From the NCBI GenBank assembly GCA_964016885.1, contig OZ024741.1, positions 416,145,081 through 416,209,080 of the forward strand: 64,000 nucleotides of DNA. Reading direction: 5' to 3'. This stretch comes from Eledone cirrhosa. Taxonomy: Eukaryota; Mollusca; Cephalopoda; Octopoda; Eledonidae. Below, in pieces: positions 1 through 8,590 of the stretch. The notes beneath the pieces are model-generated. The model was not told where the DNA came from. It was given only the letters and a program-made list of their open reading frames with translations, and made no database searches. Position numbers and translations under genes: made by a program. Positions within the stretch are counted from its first letter, which is position 1. Each line of letters starts with the position of its first letter.

Positions 1-559
1 CTTTTATAATCTTTATTATACCCATTGCTACAGACCACAACATCCTCACTCTCTTTGAATATGACACATACATATGCATATATATATATATGATAATAAT
101 AGTATTTATATATATGAACTATATACAATTAACTACGAACATGTAATATATTGTACTACCCAGTTACCAGTAAGAGAATTAGCTCAATGTAAAACATCAG
201 ATGTATTACAGAGCAGAGATACAAAATATAAAACAATCAATTTTTGTTTAATGCATTTAATTGCTGACGATCGTTTCTTCCAGACTGGAATCATCGGACC
301 ATACACAATGTTTAAACAAGTAATTACATTCCTAGTCTTTAGAACATTCATTAAGATACATTATTATTAACAGTGTCAGTGACATCGTATTGAAAAGCAA
401 GAGTAACAAAATGATATTATAGTGGACAGATAGCAAAATAAGGGGGGTATTACTTAAAGTGAGTATATCAAGCATATTACACAGAAAGTTACTAATAGTA
501 TGCATAAAGGTAATACAGGTGCAAAAACATAGAAAGCATATACATATTACAGTAAAAAG
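1..559. other. AT-rich non-coding stretch, no gene seen
   Basis: I find no convincing exon here. The stretch is AT-rich, with a short TA microsatellite at about 75-116. The open frame across 74-370 reads through low-complexity sequence and has no recognisable motif, so I treat it as chance. The region could be intron or intergenic DNA, or an old transposon body I cannot name. Confidence 0.6.
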
Positions 560-619
560 ATGATGTCACTAACAACTAACCTATGCTGGGGGATACATTC
601 TTCCCCAGGGTATGCTTTA

Positions 620-1566
620 GTATTTGACACCATCTGTTTGTCTCATTGCCTAAATTGGCTATGGAAGCAACAGTTGGATTCAAGAGGACTGAGAGTGAAC
701 CTAGCTAAGACTAAGGTGTTGATAAGTAGAAAAGAGGACAAAACTCTGATTCTATCAGAGAAATGGCCATGTTCGATATGTAGGAAAGGAACTGGCATAA
801 ATTCTATAAAATGTACACAATGCAGATCTTGAGTACACAAGAGGTGTAATGGGATAGCAGGCAAACTAACGGGTAGGGAAAACTACATATGCAGTAGATG
901 TACAGGGAAACTTGACAGTAGAAGTGACAGTGATAGACTCATTTTTCAAATGCAGGCGGGTGCTATAGAAGTGGTTGATAGCTTCCGGTACCTAGGTGAT
1001 CAGATTAGCATGAGAGGGGGCGTGTTCCGAGGCCATAGTATCTAGAATAAGGACGGGTTGGAAGAAGTTTAGGGAGCTGCTTCCTCTGTTGACAAAGAAG
1101 GGTTTCTCCCTGCACACGAAAGGCCGGTTATATGATGCCTGTGTGAGATGTGTGATGCTGCATGGTAGTGAGACATGGGCAACAACTGTGGAGGATATGC
1201 GATGGCTGGAGAGAAATGAAGCAAGTATGCTCCTTTGGATGTGCAATGTCAATGTGTGTAAGCGACCAAGCATAGATGAGTTGAGAGAGAAACTGTGTCT
1301 GAGAGGGATAGAATGTAGTGTGCGGGTGAGAAGACTGCATTGGTATGGACATGGAGGATGACCACTGGGTAAAGAAGTGCCAAGAAATCCCATTAGAAGG
1401 AAGACACAGTCGAGGAAGACCACGAAAAACATGGGCGGAGGTGGTGAGAGCAGACCTCAGATCGCTGAAGCTCACGGAGGAGATGACAAAGAACTGTGAT
1501 GAATGGAGAGATGCTGTGCTGAAGAGGACCAATCCCACCCTTGCAAGCAAGGAAAAGTGGACATAA
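620..1566 (+). pseudogene. Decayed, 5'-truncated non-LTR retrotransposon (LINE) 3' end
   Basis: This is the C-terminal part of a LINE polyprotein, the reverse transcriptase that copies its own RNA into the genome. Reading frames must be changed to follow it. From about 650 it reads LDSRGLRVNLAKTKVL, typical of sequence just after the RT catalytic core. From about 767 comes a zinc-binding module with Cys pairs (CSIC, CTQC), then VHKRC and CSRC, then SFRYLGDQIS. The next frame (from about 1030) continues with RIRTGWKKFRELL, the GSETW motif and RRLHWYGH. The third frame (to 1566) has SRGRPRKTWAEVVRADL, the usual LINE tail motif. Damage seen: a TGA at 830-832 where a Trp is expected between CTQC and VHKRC, a frameshift near 1010-1040, and another near 1345-1361. 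The RT catalytic YADD core and everything upstream are missing or unrecognisable. A short ATG-repeat tail follows the stop. The family resembles LINEs common in molluscs and cnidarians; I cannot name the clade with certainty. Confidence 0.88.
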
Positions 1567-1637
1567 AATGATGATGATGATATATATACATATATATGTA
1601 TATACACACATACATATATATATATATATATATGTAA
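1567..1637. repeat. LINE 3' tail (ATG)n followed by TA-rich microsatellite
   Basis: Directly after the LINE stop codon there is a short run of ATG repeats (about 1567-1580), which looks like the element's simple-sequence 3' end. A TA/CA microsatellite runs to about 1634. Confidence 0.8.
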
Positions 1638-1860
1638 AAGGTAAACAAGAATAACAACACAATCGGTAAAGTATATGGAAGGAATATATTAGGTTAACGC
1701 TTGAAATAGCAGGAAGAGGGTCTTAACGTTTTGGACGCTAGTCCTTCATCAGAAGAAAGAATGAGAAATAAGATAGATTGAAGGGACGGGTGGGGTGGAA
1801 TTGGAAAATATGTCTTTAGATATATATATATATTTATATATTAATAAAAGGAATTCCAAC
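1638..1860. other. Non-coding repeat-like fragment between TA tracts
   Basis: No gene is seen. The segment includes GGACGCTAGTCCTTCATCAG at about 1733, a phrase that looks like a dispersed repeat; a related phrase (TGATGAAGGACTA) occurs in the other orientation near 7670. TA tracts bound it on both sides (1598-1634 and 1819-1842), which is common for small non-autonomous elements in such genomes. The family is not identified. Confidence 0.4.
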
Positions 1861-1986
1861 TTTGTCTGATTTACTCGTTTTATTTACAATGATATTATAA
1901 TGAAATAGTATGGTAGAATATTAAATGTTAAGTATTAATTGAACAAGTACTTTCATGCTTTCGCAATCTTCAGGTTCATATTGTGT

Positions 1987-2035
1987 GGTGACAGCCAAGT
2001 TTGCAATTTTGAAAATTGCTAACTTGACTGTCACC
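1987..2035. repeat. Near-perfect 24-bp palindrome (hairpin)
   Basis: The left arm starts GGTGACAGCCAAG and the right arm ends CTTGACTGTCACC. About 22 of 24 arm positions pair around a single central base (TTTTGAAAA centre). This is the form of a foldback or MITE-like element core. The flanking phrase CTTTCGCAATCTTCAGG just upstream looks repeat-like as well. Confidence 0.8.
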
Positions 2036-2420
2036 CGTGTGTATTTATTTATATATTTATATATATACACACACATGTTTCTCCCTATTGGTTGATGTGG
2101 TATATATATATATATATTCTCGAGTCCCAAATAATAGCAGGGATGGAATATGCTGGAGATGGAGTTGGAATAAGTGGGTAGAGGGTGGAAAATCATTAAT
2201 TTTTCTTGGTTGTCTCTGTTGATTTTTTAAAAACCAGAATTAGTCATTTAGTTTACATATTGAGACCCCAACCTATGTATTTTATAACATGGAGTTTCTA
2301 GTAATGTACTTTTTTTGTCATGTATAATGTTTTTTAATGTCTAAATTAAATTAATTGTCACAGGAATGCTACCACTTAAAATAAAATTTCACTAGAGATA
2401 GATTAGTAAAATTTAATGAT
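2036..2420. other. AT-rich non-coding stretch, no gene seen
   Basis: TA/CA microsatellite blocks lie at about 2047-2074 and 2100-2118, followed by about 250 bases of AT-rich sequence without a coding signal. I see no exon and no recognised element. Confidence 0.55.
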
Positions 2421-2431
2421 GGGGGGGGGGG
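2421..2431. repeat. G homopolymer (11)
   Basis: An uninterrupted run of eleven G residues. Such a run is prone to slippage and to assembly error. Confidence 0.95.
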
Positions 2432-2447
2432 TCGAGATCTGGGAGTA

Positions 2448-2495
2448 TATCATCATCATCTTCATCATCATTTAACGCCTGTTTTCTCTGATAAA
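2448..2495 (-). mobile_element. Short LINE/SINE 3' tail fragment, minus strand
   Basis: An ATC/TTC run followed by ATTTAACGCCTGTTTTCT is the reverse complement of a 'GAAAACAGGCGTTAAAT + (GATGAT)n' tail. The same tail type is seen on the plus strand near 3030-3075 and 9220-9252. Only the last 45 or so bases of the element are present, so this is a severely 5'-truncated insertion. Confidence 0.65.
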
Positions 2496-2880
2496 TATAT
2501 GTAAGCTTGTATGTATATGTGTATGTATGTACATGCATATATACACATTCATACAAACACACACACACATATATAGTTGTCTTTATTTAAGTGTTTATTT
2601 GATTGTGAGTGTTGGGTTTTTACCCCCCCCCCCCCAAAAAAAAAATAGGGTGTAAATAGGAATAACCACTCTACGTCAGTTATAGTTATCCAGCAGTGAT
2701 ATGGAATTACATATAATATGAGAGACAAACATGTATTGTTCTCTGTGTGAATACTAAGCAAACATGCCAAACTGGACAGTCATGGATATACAATGTCAGG
2801 AAAAACAACTGGGTGCTCATATCTGAAATACCAAACAATCGGTTGGTAGGATCCTTCAGTTTTGTAAAAGACATGACAAC
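2496..2880. other. Non-coding stretch with CA tract and C13/A10 homopolymers
   Basis: A TA/CA microsatellite runs from about 2508 to 2577, and a C13 run followed directly by an A10 run lies at 2623-2645. The rest is unremarkable and no gene is seen. Open frames across this part contain low-complexity residues only. Confidence 0.6.
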
Positions 2881-3075
2881 TTCCCTAGTGCTGGTGCCAC
2901 AATAAAATATACTCAGTAGAGCATTGGATTGTACGTAAGCAAGATATGGAACACCAGCCTGTCAGTGAAGTCAGAAAACTTACTTCAGTCTGTGAAGACC
3001 TGTCCAATCCTTCCTAGTATGGAAAACAGATGTTAGATGATGATGATGATATAGATGTTGATGATGATGATAATT
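2880..3075 (+). mobile_element. Degenerate LINE/SINE 3' tail, plus strand
   Basis: The phrases GTGCTGGTGCCAC near 2889, then CCTGTCCAATCC, then TAGTATGGAAAACAGATGTTA and a (GAT)n run to about 3075 match, in order, the better-preserved tail at 8981-9252. That copy has GCTAGCATGGAAGAACGGACG followed by (GAT)n. This copy is more diverged and therefore probably older. Confidence 0.65.
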
Positions 3076-3213
3076 ATTCCTTTGATCAGTAATGAGATAA
3101 TACCTCTGTGTTTGTTCTGTGAAAAGACATTTTGATTTGATGCCATAAATTCTTCAATGATAATACATTGAGATAAGTAAAAGACATTTTTAAGATGTTT
3201 AAGTCACTGAATG

Positions 3214-3214
<1 letters not shown>
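3076..3214. other. Short non-coding gap
   Basis: About 140 bases of AT-rich sequence between a LINE tail and the TTC tract. Nothing is recognised in it. Confidence 0.5.
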
Positions 3215-3244
<30 letters not shown>

Positions 3245-3430
3245 CTTCTTCTTCTTCTTCTTCTTCTTCTTCTTCTTCTTCTTTTTCTTTTTCTTTTTCT
3301 TTTTCTTCTTCTTCTTCTTCTTCTTCTTCTTCTTCTTTGCCTTCTTTGCCTTCTTCTTCTTCTTCTTTGCCTTCTTTGCCTTCTTCTTCTTCTTTGCCTT
3401 CTTCTTCTTCTTCTTCTTCTTCTTTGGCTT
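3215..3430. repeat. (TTC)n / (GAA)n microsatellite with TTTTTC and TTTGCC interruptions
   Basis: About 215 bases of almost pure pyrimidine on the plus strand. The interruptions fall in two zones: TTTTTC around 3281-3306 and TTTGCC units from about 3336 to 3430. The TTTGCC zone lies next to the end of the minus-strand LINE at 3444, whose trailing bases read GAAGAAGCCAAAGAAGAAG on the minus strand. The tract is therefore best read as the expanded 3' tail of that LINE. Poly-Phe, poly-Ser, poly-Lys, poly-Arg and poly-Glu frames here are artefacts of the repeat. Confidence 0.9.
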
Positions 3431-3443
3431 CTTCCCCACACAC

Positions 3444-3705
3444 TTATTCCTGCCAGGGACATGGGGCCAGAGTCCTCAAACACACCTTCTAGTGGGTCCT
3501 GTCAGAAGCAACCATCTCCAACTGATCCAGCTGGATCCCTAAGCAAGAGCAGCCAAGTTCAAGAATATTATCCAACCATCTTACTCGAGGTCTACCCCTG
3601 GGTCTCCTGCTGGTTGGTTTAGCCTGTAAAACTTGTCCAGTGATTCTTTTCTGAGACATTCTAACCACATGTCTGTAGTATCAGAGCTGTGATCTCTCAA
3701 TCCAG
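3444..3705 (-). pseudogene. 3' end of a second LINE, minus strand
   Basis: On the minus strand this encodes a LINE C-terminus. Starting from 3705 it reads WIERSQL, a stop, then RHVVRMSQKRITGQVLQ, then SRRPRGRPRVRWLDNIL, then ASDRTH, a stop, and a terminal RTLAPCPWQE followed by TAA at 3444-3446. The order 'GHVVRM ... RGRPRVRW.D.I ... DRTHWR' is the standard end of many LINE ORF2 proteins. Two in-frame stops stand at positions that normally hold Trp (before YYRHV and after DRTH), so the copy is dead. It differs in sequence from the plus-strand LINE at 620-1566. Its 5' side grades directly into the 65-bp tandem array, which is built from the same coding segment. Confidence 0.82.
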
Positions 3706-5002
3706 AGATTCTTTCCTGAGACATTCTAACCACATGTCTGTAGTATAAGAGCTGTGATCTCTCAATCCAGAGATTCTTTCCTGAGACATTCTAACCACAT
3801 GTATGTAGTATCAGAGCTGTGATCTCTCAATTCAGAGATTCTTTCCTGAGACATTCTAACCACATGTCTGTAGTATCAGAGCTGTGATCTCTCAATTCAG
3901 AGATTCTTTCCTGAGACATTCTAACCACATGTCTGTAGTATCAGAGCTGTGATCTCTCAATCCAGAGATTCTTTCCTGAGACATTCTAACCACATGTCTG
4001 TAGTATCAGAGCTGTGATCTCTCAATTCAGAGATTCTTTCCTGAGACATTCTAACCACATGTCTGTAGTATCAGAGCTGTGATCTCTCAATCCAGAGATT
4101 CTTTCCTGAGACATTCTAACCACATGTCTGTAGTATCAGAGCTGTGATCTCTCAATCCAGAGATTCTTTCCTGAGACATTCTAACCACATGTCTGTAGTA
4201 TCAGAGCTGTGATCTCTCAATTCAGAGATTCTTTCCTGAGACATTCTAACCACATGTCTGTAGTATCAGAGCTGTGATCTCTCAATCCAGAGATTCTTTC
4301 CTGAGACATTCTAACCACATGTCTGTAGTATCAGAGCTGTGATCTCTCAATTCAGAGATTCTTTCCTGAGACATTCTAACCACATGTCCGTAGTATCAGA
4401 GCTGTGATCTCTCAATTCAGAGATTCTTTCCTGAGACATTCTAACCACATGTCTGTAGTATCAGAGCTGTGATCTCTCAATTCAGAGATTCTTTCCTGAG
4501 ACATTCTAACCACATGTCTGTAGTATCAGAGCTGTGATCTCTCAATCCAGAGATTCTTTCCTGAGACATTCTAACCACATGTCTGTAGTATCAGAGCTGT
4601 GATCTCTCAATTCAGAGATTCTTTCCTGAGACATTCTAACCACATGTCTGTAGTATCAGAGCTGTGATCTCTCAATTCAGAGATTCTTTCCTGAGACATT
4701 CTAACCACATGTCTGTAGTATCAGAGCTGTGATCTCTCAATCCAGAGATTCTTTCCTGAGACATTCTAACCACATGTCTGTAGTATCAGAGCTGTGATCT
4801 CTCAATTCAGAGATTCTTTCCTGAGACATTCTAACCACATGTCTGTAGTATCAGAGCTGTGATCTCTCAATCCAGAGATTCTTTCCTGAGACATTCTAAC
4901 CACATGTCTGTAGTATCAGAGCTGTGATCTCTCAATCCAGAGATTCTTTCCTGAGACATTCTAACATGTTCATAGTATCAGAGCTGTGATCTCTTAATTC
5001 AG
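3641..5002 (-). repeat. 65-bp minisatellite made from a LINE coding segment, 21 units
   Basis: Units start every 65 bases (3641, 3706, 3771, ... 4941): 20 full units and a 62-base last unit with a small deletion. Units are nearly identical. The main variable site is C/T in the CTCAATYCAG phrase, with rare changes such as TAAGAG near 3747 and GTCCG near 4386. On the minus strand each unit encodes the LINE segment WIERSQL-stop-YYRHVVRMSQERI, about 21 codons. Because 65 is not a multiple of three, successive units change frame and no long protein is possible. The first unit is contiguous with an otherwise normal LINE 3' end, so the array grew inside the element after or during insertion. It ends 90 bases before the splice acceptor of the exon at 5093. 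Confidence 0.95.
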
Positions 5003-5068
5003 AGAAACATTTCTATTTATCTTGCTTTATAAATTGAATTGATTTATGATTCCAAGTCTTTTATTTAA

Positions 5069-5225
<157 letters not shown>

Positions 5226-5425
5226 AATAACAATGTGTGATGTCAGTGGGGTACGAGGTGGGTTGGGGAGGTGGGTTACATCTACAACCTGCTTTCAATT
5301 GACAGATGTATCTACATCATTCACATACCTTGCTAAAGATCTTGGGGAAAAGATGATTGTCACAACATCTTATAACCCTAAGTTTCCTTCTAATAACTCT
5401 GGACTCTTTTGCTTGTTTAAAAAAA
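5226..5425. other. Presumed 3' flank of the GLOD5-like exon
   Basis: About 200 bases without clear repeats, ending in an A-rich run just before the SINE. An open frame from 5233 runs on through the A-run and into the SINE, so it is unlikely to be real. The segment is either 3' UTR or intergenic. Confidence 0.5.
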
Positions 5426-5435
5426 AAATCATGAA

Positions 5436-5699
5436 GGTGCATGGCCCAGTGGTAAGACTGTTGGACTTAAGTTCATAATGTCGTGGGTTCAATTCCTGGA
5501 CTGGCTTGTGTGTTGTGTTCTTGAGCAAAACACTCCAGTATACTTAGCTGAAAATGAGTACCAGCAATAGGTGGGGGTTTAACCCTGCGAGTGACTGATG
5601 TCCTGTCCTGTGTCAGGGAGTCTTGTACTCTCAGTTAATTAACCCCAAGGAAACCACGGATAAACTCTAGCTTAATGAACCTCTGGTTTTACACTTAAC
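5436..5699 (+). mobile_element. tRNA-derived SINE with target-site duplication
   Basis: A 264-base element with an internal RNA polymerase III promoter: box A-like TGGCCCAGTGG at 5442-5452 and box B-like GGTTCAATTCC at 5486-5496, spaced as in a tRNA. The body then has TTGTGTTCTTGAGCAAAACAC and AAAATGAGTACCAGC, phrases I associate with mollusc/cephalopod SINEs. The 10-base sequence AAATCATGAA stands at both ends (5426-5435 and 5700-5709), which is the duplicated insertion site. The A-rich left flank fits target-primed insertion by LINE machinery. The family name is not certain. Confidence 0.85.
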
Positions 5700-5740
5700 A
5701 AATCATGAAAAGTAAGAAATTTACCTCAGTATACTTGCAT

Positions 5741-6750
5741 ATATATACTAACACATACATAAACACACACACACTCACACATATATATACTAACACATAC
5801 ATAAACACGCACACACTCACACATATATATACTAACACATACATAAACACACACACACTCACACATATATATACTAACACATACATAAACACACACACAC
5901 TCACACATATATATACTAACACATACATAAACACGCACACACTCACACATATATATACTAACACATACATAAACACACACACACTCACACATATATATAC
6001 TAACACATACATAAACACACACACACTCACACATATATATACTAACACATACATAAACACACACACACTCACACATATATATACTAACACATACATAAAC
6101 ACGCACACACTCACACATATATATATACTAACACATACATAAACACACACACACTCACACATATATATACTAACACATACATAAACACACACACACTCAC
6201 ACATATATATACTAACACATACATAAACACGCACACACTCACACATATATATACTAACACATACATAAACACACACACACTCACACATATATATACTAAC
6301 ACATACATAAACACACACACACTCACACATATATATACTAACACATACATAAACACACACACACTCACACATATATATACTAACACATACATAAACACGC
6401 ACACACTCACACATATATATACTAACACATACATAAACACACACACACTCACACATATATATACTAACACATACATAAACACGCACACACTCACACATAT
6501 ATATACTAACACATACATAAACACGCACACACTCACACATATATATACTAACACATACATAAACACGCACACACTCACACATATATATACTAACACATGC
6601 ATAAACACACACACACTCACACATATATATACTAACACATACATAAACACACACACACTCACACATATATATACTAACACATACATAAACACACACACAC
6701 TCACACATATATGTACTAACACATACATAAACACACACACATATATGTAC
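5741..6750. repeat. 42-bp minisatellite, about 24 units
   Basis: The core ATATATACTA recurs every 42 bases (5741, 5783, 5825, ...), with one unit two bases longer near 6117. Because 42 is 14 codons, frames stay open on both strands through hundreds of bases; the resulting Tyr/Cys/Val or Thr/His-rich translations are not genes. One site in AAACACRCAC is A or G. Reading it unit by unit gives A, then GAAGAAA, then GAAGAAA, then GAGGGAAA, so a seven-unit block has been duplicated. The last units (from about 6700) degrade into CA/TA repeats. Confidence 0.95.
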
Positions 6751-7034
6751 TAACACACACACACACATATACACATATATCCATCTGTCATCTATGTAAC
6801 ACCAAATTGGCAGGCAGTCCCTGAAGTGCTTTTATGGAATTAAAATGCTAAAGTAAATTTTCCAGCCTGGCCTTCTGTTGTTTTAATGAATACTTTACTC
6901 CGTTCCTGCACCAACCACTGGATACCACATCTACGATGGATGATTTACTCAATGTTGAGTGCTTTAATTTATTTGTTGCCTCATGGTTTACCAACCAGAA
7001 CTACCGGTTCTACCCATTGGTAAACAACATAAAT

Positions 7035-7036
<2 letters not shown>
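6751..7036. other. Non-coding stretch, no gene seen
   Basis: The start is CA/TA-rich to about 6780. Then come about 250 bases of ordinary-complexity sequence with no open frame of note. GGTTTACCAACC at about 6987 and ATTGGTAAAC at about 7017 form a weak imperfect inverted repeat. Nothing else is recognised. Confidence 0.5.

Positions 7037-7075
<39 letters not shown>
7037..7075. repeat. (TA)n microsatellite
   Basis: About 19 TA dinucleotides. It directly abuts the palindrome that follows. Confidence 0.95.
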
Positions 7076-7077
<2 letters not shown>

Positions 7078-7078
<1 letters not shown>

Positions 7079-7155
7079 AATGGCTTCTACAGGACTAGAG
7101 CTGTTTCATTTGGGAAAAATCGAATGAAACAGTTCTAGTCCAGTAGAAGCCATTT
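7078..7155. repeat. 33-bp inverted repeat next to a TA tract
   Basis: The left arm is 7078-7110 (AAATGGCTTCTAC...) and the right arm 7123-7155 (...GTAGAAGCCATTT). 31 of 33 positions pair, around a 12-base loop (TGGGAAAAATCG). The layout, a TA-rich flank and a long stem, fits a small foldback/MITE-type element. Confidence 0.85.
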
Positions 7156-7252
7156 CTATATTAAATATTTATACTCTGCTATGTATTGAGTACCTGACTT
7201 ACTGCTTCACCCTTCACTCACTCATTCTCTGTTACTACCTCACCTCCTCCTC
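7156..7252. other. Pyrimidine-rich non-coding lead-in
   Basis: About 100 bases that become rich in C and T. No gene or known element is recognised. Confidence 0.4.
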
Positions 7253-7490
7253 CTTCTTCCCGTTTGACCTGTGCGTAATTCTTTTCTTTCGCACCCTTGG
7301 TCAGGTAGGTCGCTTTTTTTCTCTCTCTCGTCTACGATTTCACAGAACTTACGTTTACCGAATTCACAGACCAGATCCCCTCTTCCTCCCGTTAGACCTG
7401 TACGGAATTCCTTCCTTGCTCACATTCCAACCAAGTTTGATGGTCTTTATTCTCTCTCATTCACGATTTCACCGAATTTATATTCATGGA
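7253..7490. repeat. Diverged direct duplication, period about 129 bp
   Basis: A block starting CTTCTTCCCGTTTGACCTG at 7253 is repeated, with many changes, starting CTTCCTCCCGTTAGACCTG at 7382. Both copies continue through a TCTCTCTC run, then ACGATTTCACAGAA or ACGATTTCACCGAA. The open frames 7271-7504 and 7416-7652 show no motif and run through this duplication, so I do not call them genes. Confidence 0.6.
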
Positions 7491-7686
7491 AATTTGGGAC
7501 TTGACTCCTTCTTCCTCACTTTTCGTTGCTTCACCATCTTTGTTTGTTTACACTCTTGTGTCCCCTTTAATTACGTGTCCCAACGACTTTTTTTAGCCGT
7601 TGCTCGCACCAACCGGAGGTATATGGTCTTTAAAGCGATGAAATACCAATGATGGTTGGAAGATCACTGATGAAGGACTAACTTTA

Positions 7687-7689
<3 letters not shown>
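7491..7689. other. Non-coding stretch, repeat-like end
   Basis: No gene is seen. The right end contains GATGAAGGACTAACTTTATT before a TA tract, the complement of a phrase near 1733, so it probably belongs to a dispersed repeat. Confidence 0.4.

Positions 7690-7743
<54 letters not shown>
7690..7743. repeat. (TA)n microsatellite
   Basis: About 26 TA dinucleotides without interruption. Confidence 0.95.
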
Positions 7744-7745
<2 letters not shown>

Positions 7746-7785
7746 TAGAATTGGTGCTCTGAAATAGCTATATATATATATGAAT

Positions 7786-7855
7786 GTATATATAGTGTAT
7801 TTTGCAATACACTATATGAATATATATATAGTGTATTTTGCAATACACTGTATGC
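7786..7855. repeat. Two tandem hairpins, 36-bp period
   Basis: AGTGTATTTTGCAATACACT occurs at 7794-7813 and again at 7830-7849. Each copy is self-complementary (AGTGTATT / AATACACT, 4-base loop). TA-rich spacers lie between and before them. Confidence 0.85.
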
Positions 7856-8077
7856 TTAATTAAAAGCATTTCGAAGACCTTATGCTATTGTTTTAGTGTA
7901 GTGACAGACTCACTTACTTTAATTTCAGCAAACAGGGGGAGATAAAGCTAACAAGGCCTTGTTTCGCATTTATTGATGCTTATCAAAGCCAACTACTCCT
8001 CCTGTCCGCTGAAATCATGGATGTTTGAACATTTGAACATTTATTGTGTTATTGTCTTTCTTTTTACACCCAACAGG
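7856..8077. other. Non-coding stretch, no gene seen
   Basis: About 220 bases of mixed composition with no coding signal and no repeat that I recognise, up to the CAT tract. Confidence 0.45.
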
Positions 8078-8106
8078 TCATCATCATCATCACCATCATA
8101 GTCATG

Positions 8107-8137
<31 letters not shown>

Positions 8138-8590
8138 TCATCATCATTATCATCATCACTCTCATCACTATCATCATTATCATTTAACCTCCATTTTCCC
8201 ACAATAACATAGGTTAGACAGGTTGTCACATTATGAGACAAGTCAGGTCCGGAGAACATGTCTTTCTCATGTCGATCTGTATTTTGGCCTGGTTTCTATG
8301 GTTGGATGCCCTTCCTAACACCAACCACATTACAGTGTGGTGTGGGTGTCTTTTGTTGTGTCACCAGCACGACTACCTTACAGGGTCGTCTGTATTACTA
8401 TACTCATTGCTAATTTATCCTTGGTGAGTGCTCCTCTGTATATGTCTTGGACAGCTCTCACAAGTCACTTTTTTTGTGTCATCAGCATGACCACCTTACA
8501 GGGTGGATTGGGTGCTTTTTGTCATGCCACCAGCATGACCACTTTACAATATTAATTGGGTGCTTTTTCTTGTGTCACCAACGTGATATA
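8078..8590 (-). mobile_element. LINE/SINE 3' tail, minus strand, with (CAT)n end
   Basis: Read on the minus strand this ends in (ATG)n (8078-8184), preceded by TTAAATGATA and, further in, GGAAGGGCATCCAACCATAG (about 8302-8321). It is the same element tail as the plus-strand copy at 8981-9252, where GGAAGGGCATCCAGCTGTAG is seen. Its 5' part holds diverged tandem modules (GGGTGCTTTTT..TGTCA/CACCAGCATGACCACTTTACA) around 8470-8580, equivalent to the 49-bp modules of that copy. The poly-Asp open frame on this strand comes from the CAT tract. Confidence 0.75.

Noticed and set aside
74..370. 98-codon open frame
   Set aside because: It is AT-rich, starts in a TA microsatellite, and has no motif or splice context.
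3086..3542. Lys-, Arg-, Glu-, Phe- and Ser-rich open frames
   Set aside because: They are translations of the (TTC)n/(GAA)n tract in all frames, not protein genes.
3641..5002. Possible CRISPR-like array
   Set aside because: Units are head to tail with no unique spacers, in an evidently eukaryotic context; it is a minisatellite.
5233..5478. 81-codon open frame after the GLOD5-like exon
   Set aside because: It runs through an A-run and into the SINE promoter region and shows no motif; a possible acceptor near 5304 is not backed by homology.
5436..5520. Functional tRNA gene
   Set aside because: Box A and box B are present but the tRNA cloverleaf is not maintained and the sequence continues into a SINE body with target-site duplication.
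5695..6774. Open frames up to 359 codons on - and 145 codons on + rich in Tyr/Cys/Val or Thr/His
   Set aside because: They are produced by a 42-bp repeat (14 codons) with no stop in some frames; there is no domain and both strands are open over the same bases.
6980..7030. Inverted repeat GGTTTACCAACC / ATTGGTAAAC
   Set aside because: Pairing is short and interrupted, not clearly above chance.
7271..7652. Two overlapping open frames of 77-78 codons
   Set aside because: They lie in a diverged 129-bp direct duplication of pyrimidine-rich DNA, with no recognisable domain.
8041..8259. Asp-rich open frame on the minus strand
   Set aside because: It is encoded by the (CAT)n tail of a LINE/SINE element.
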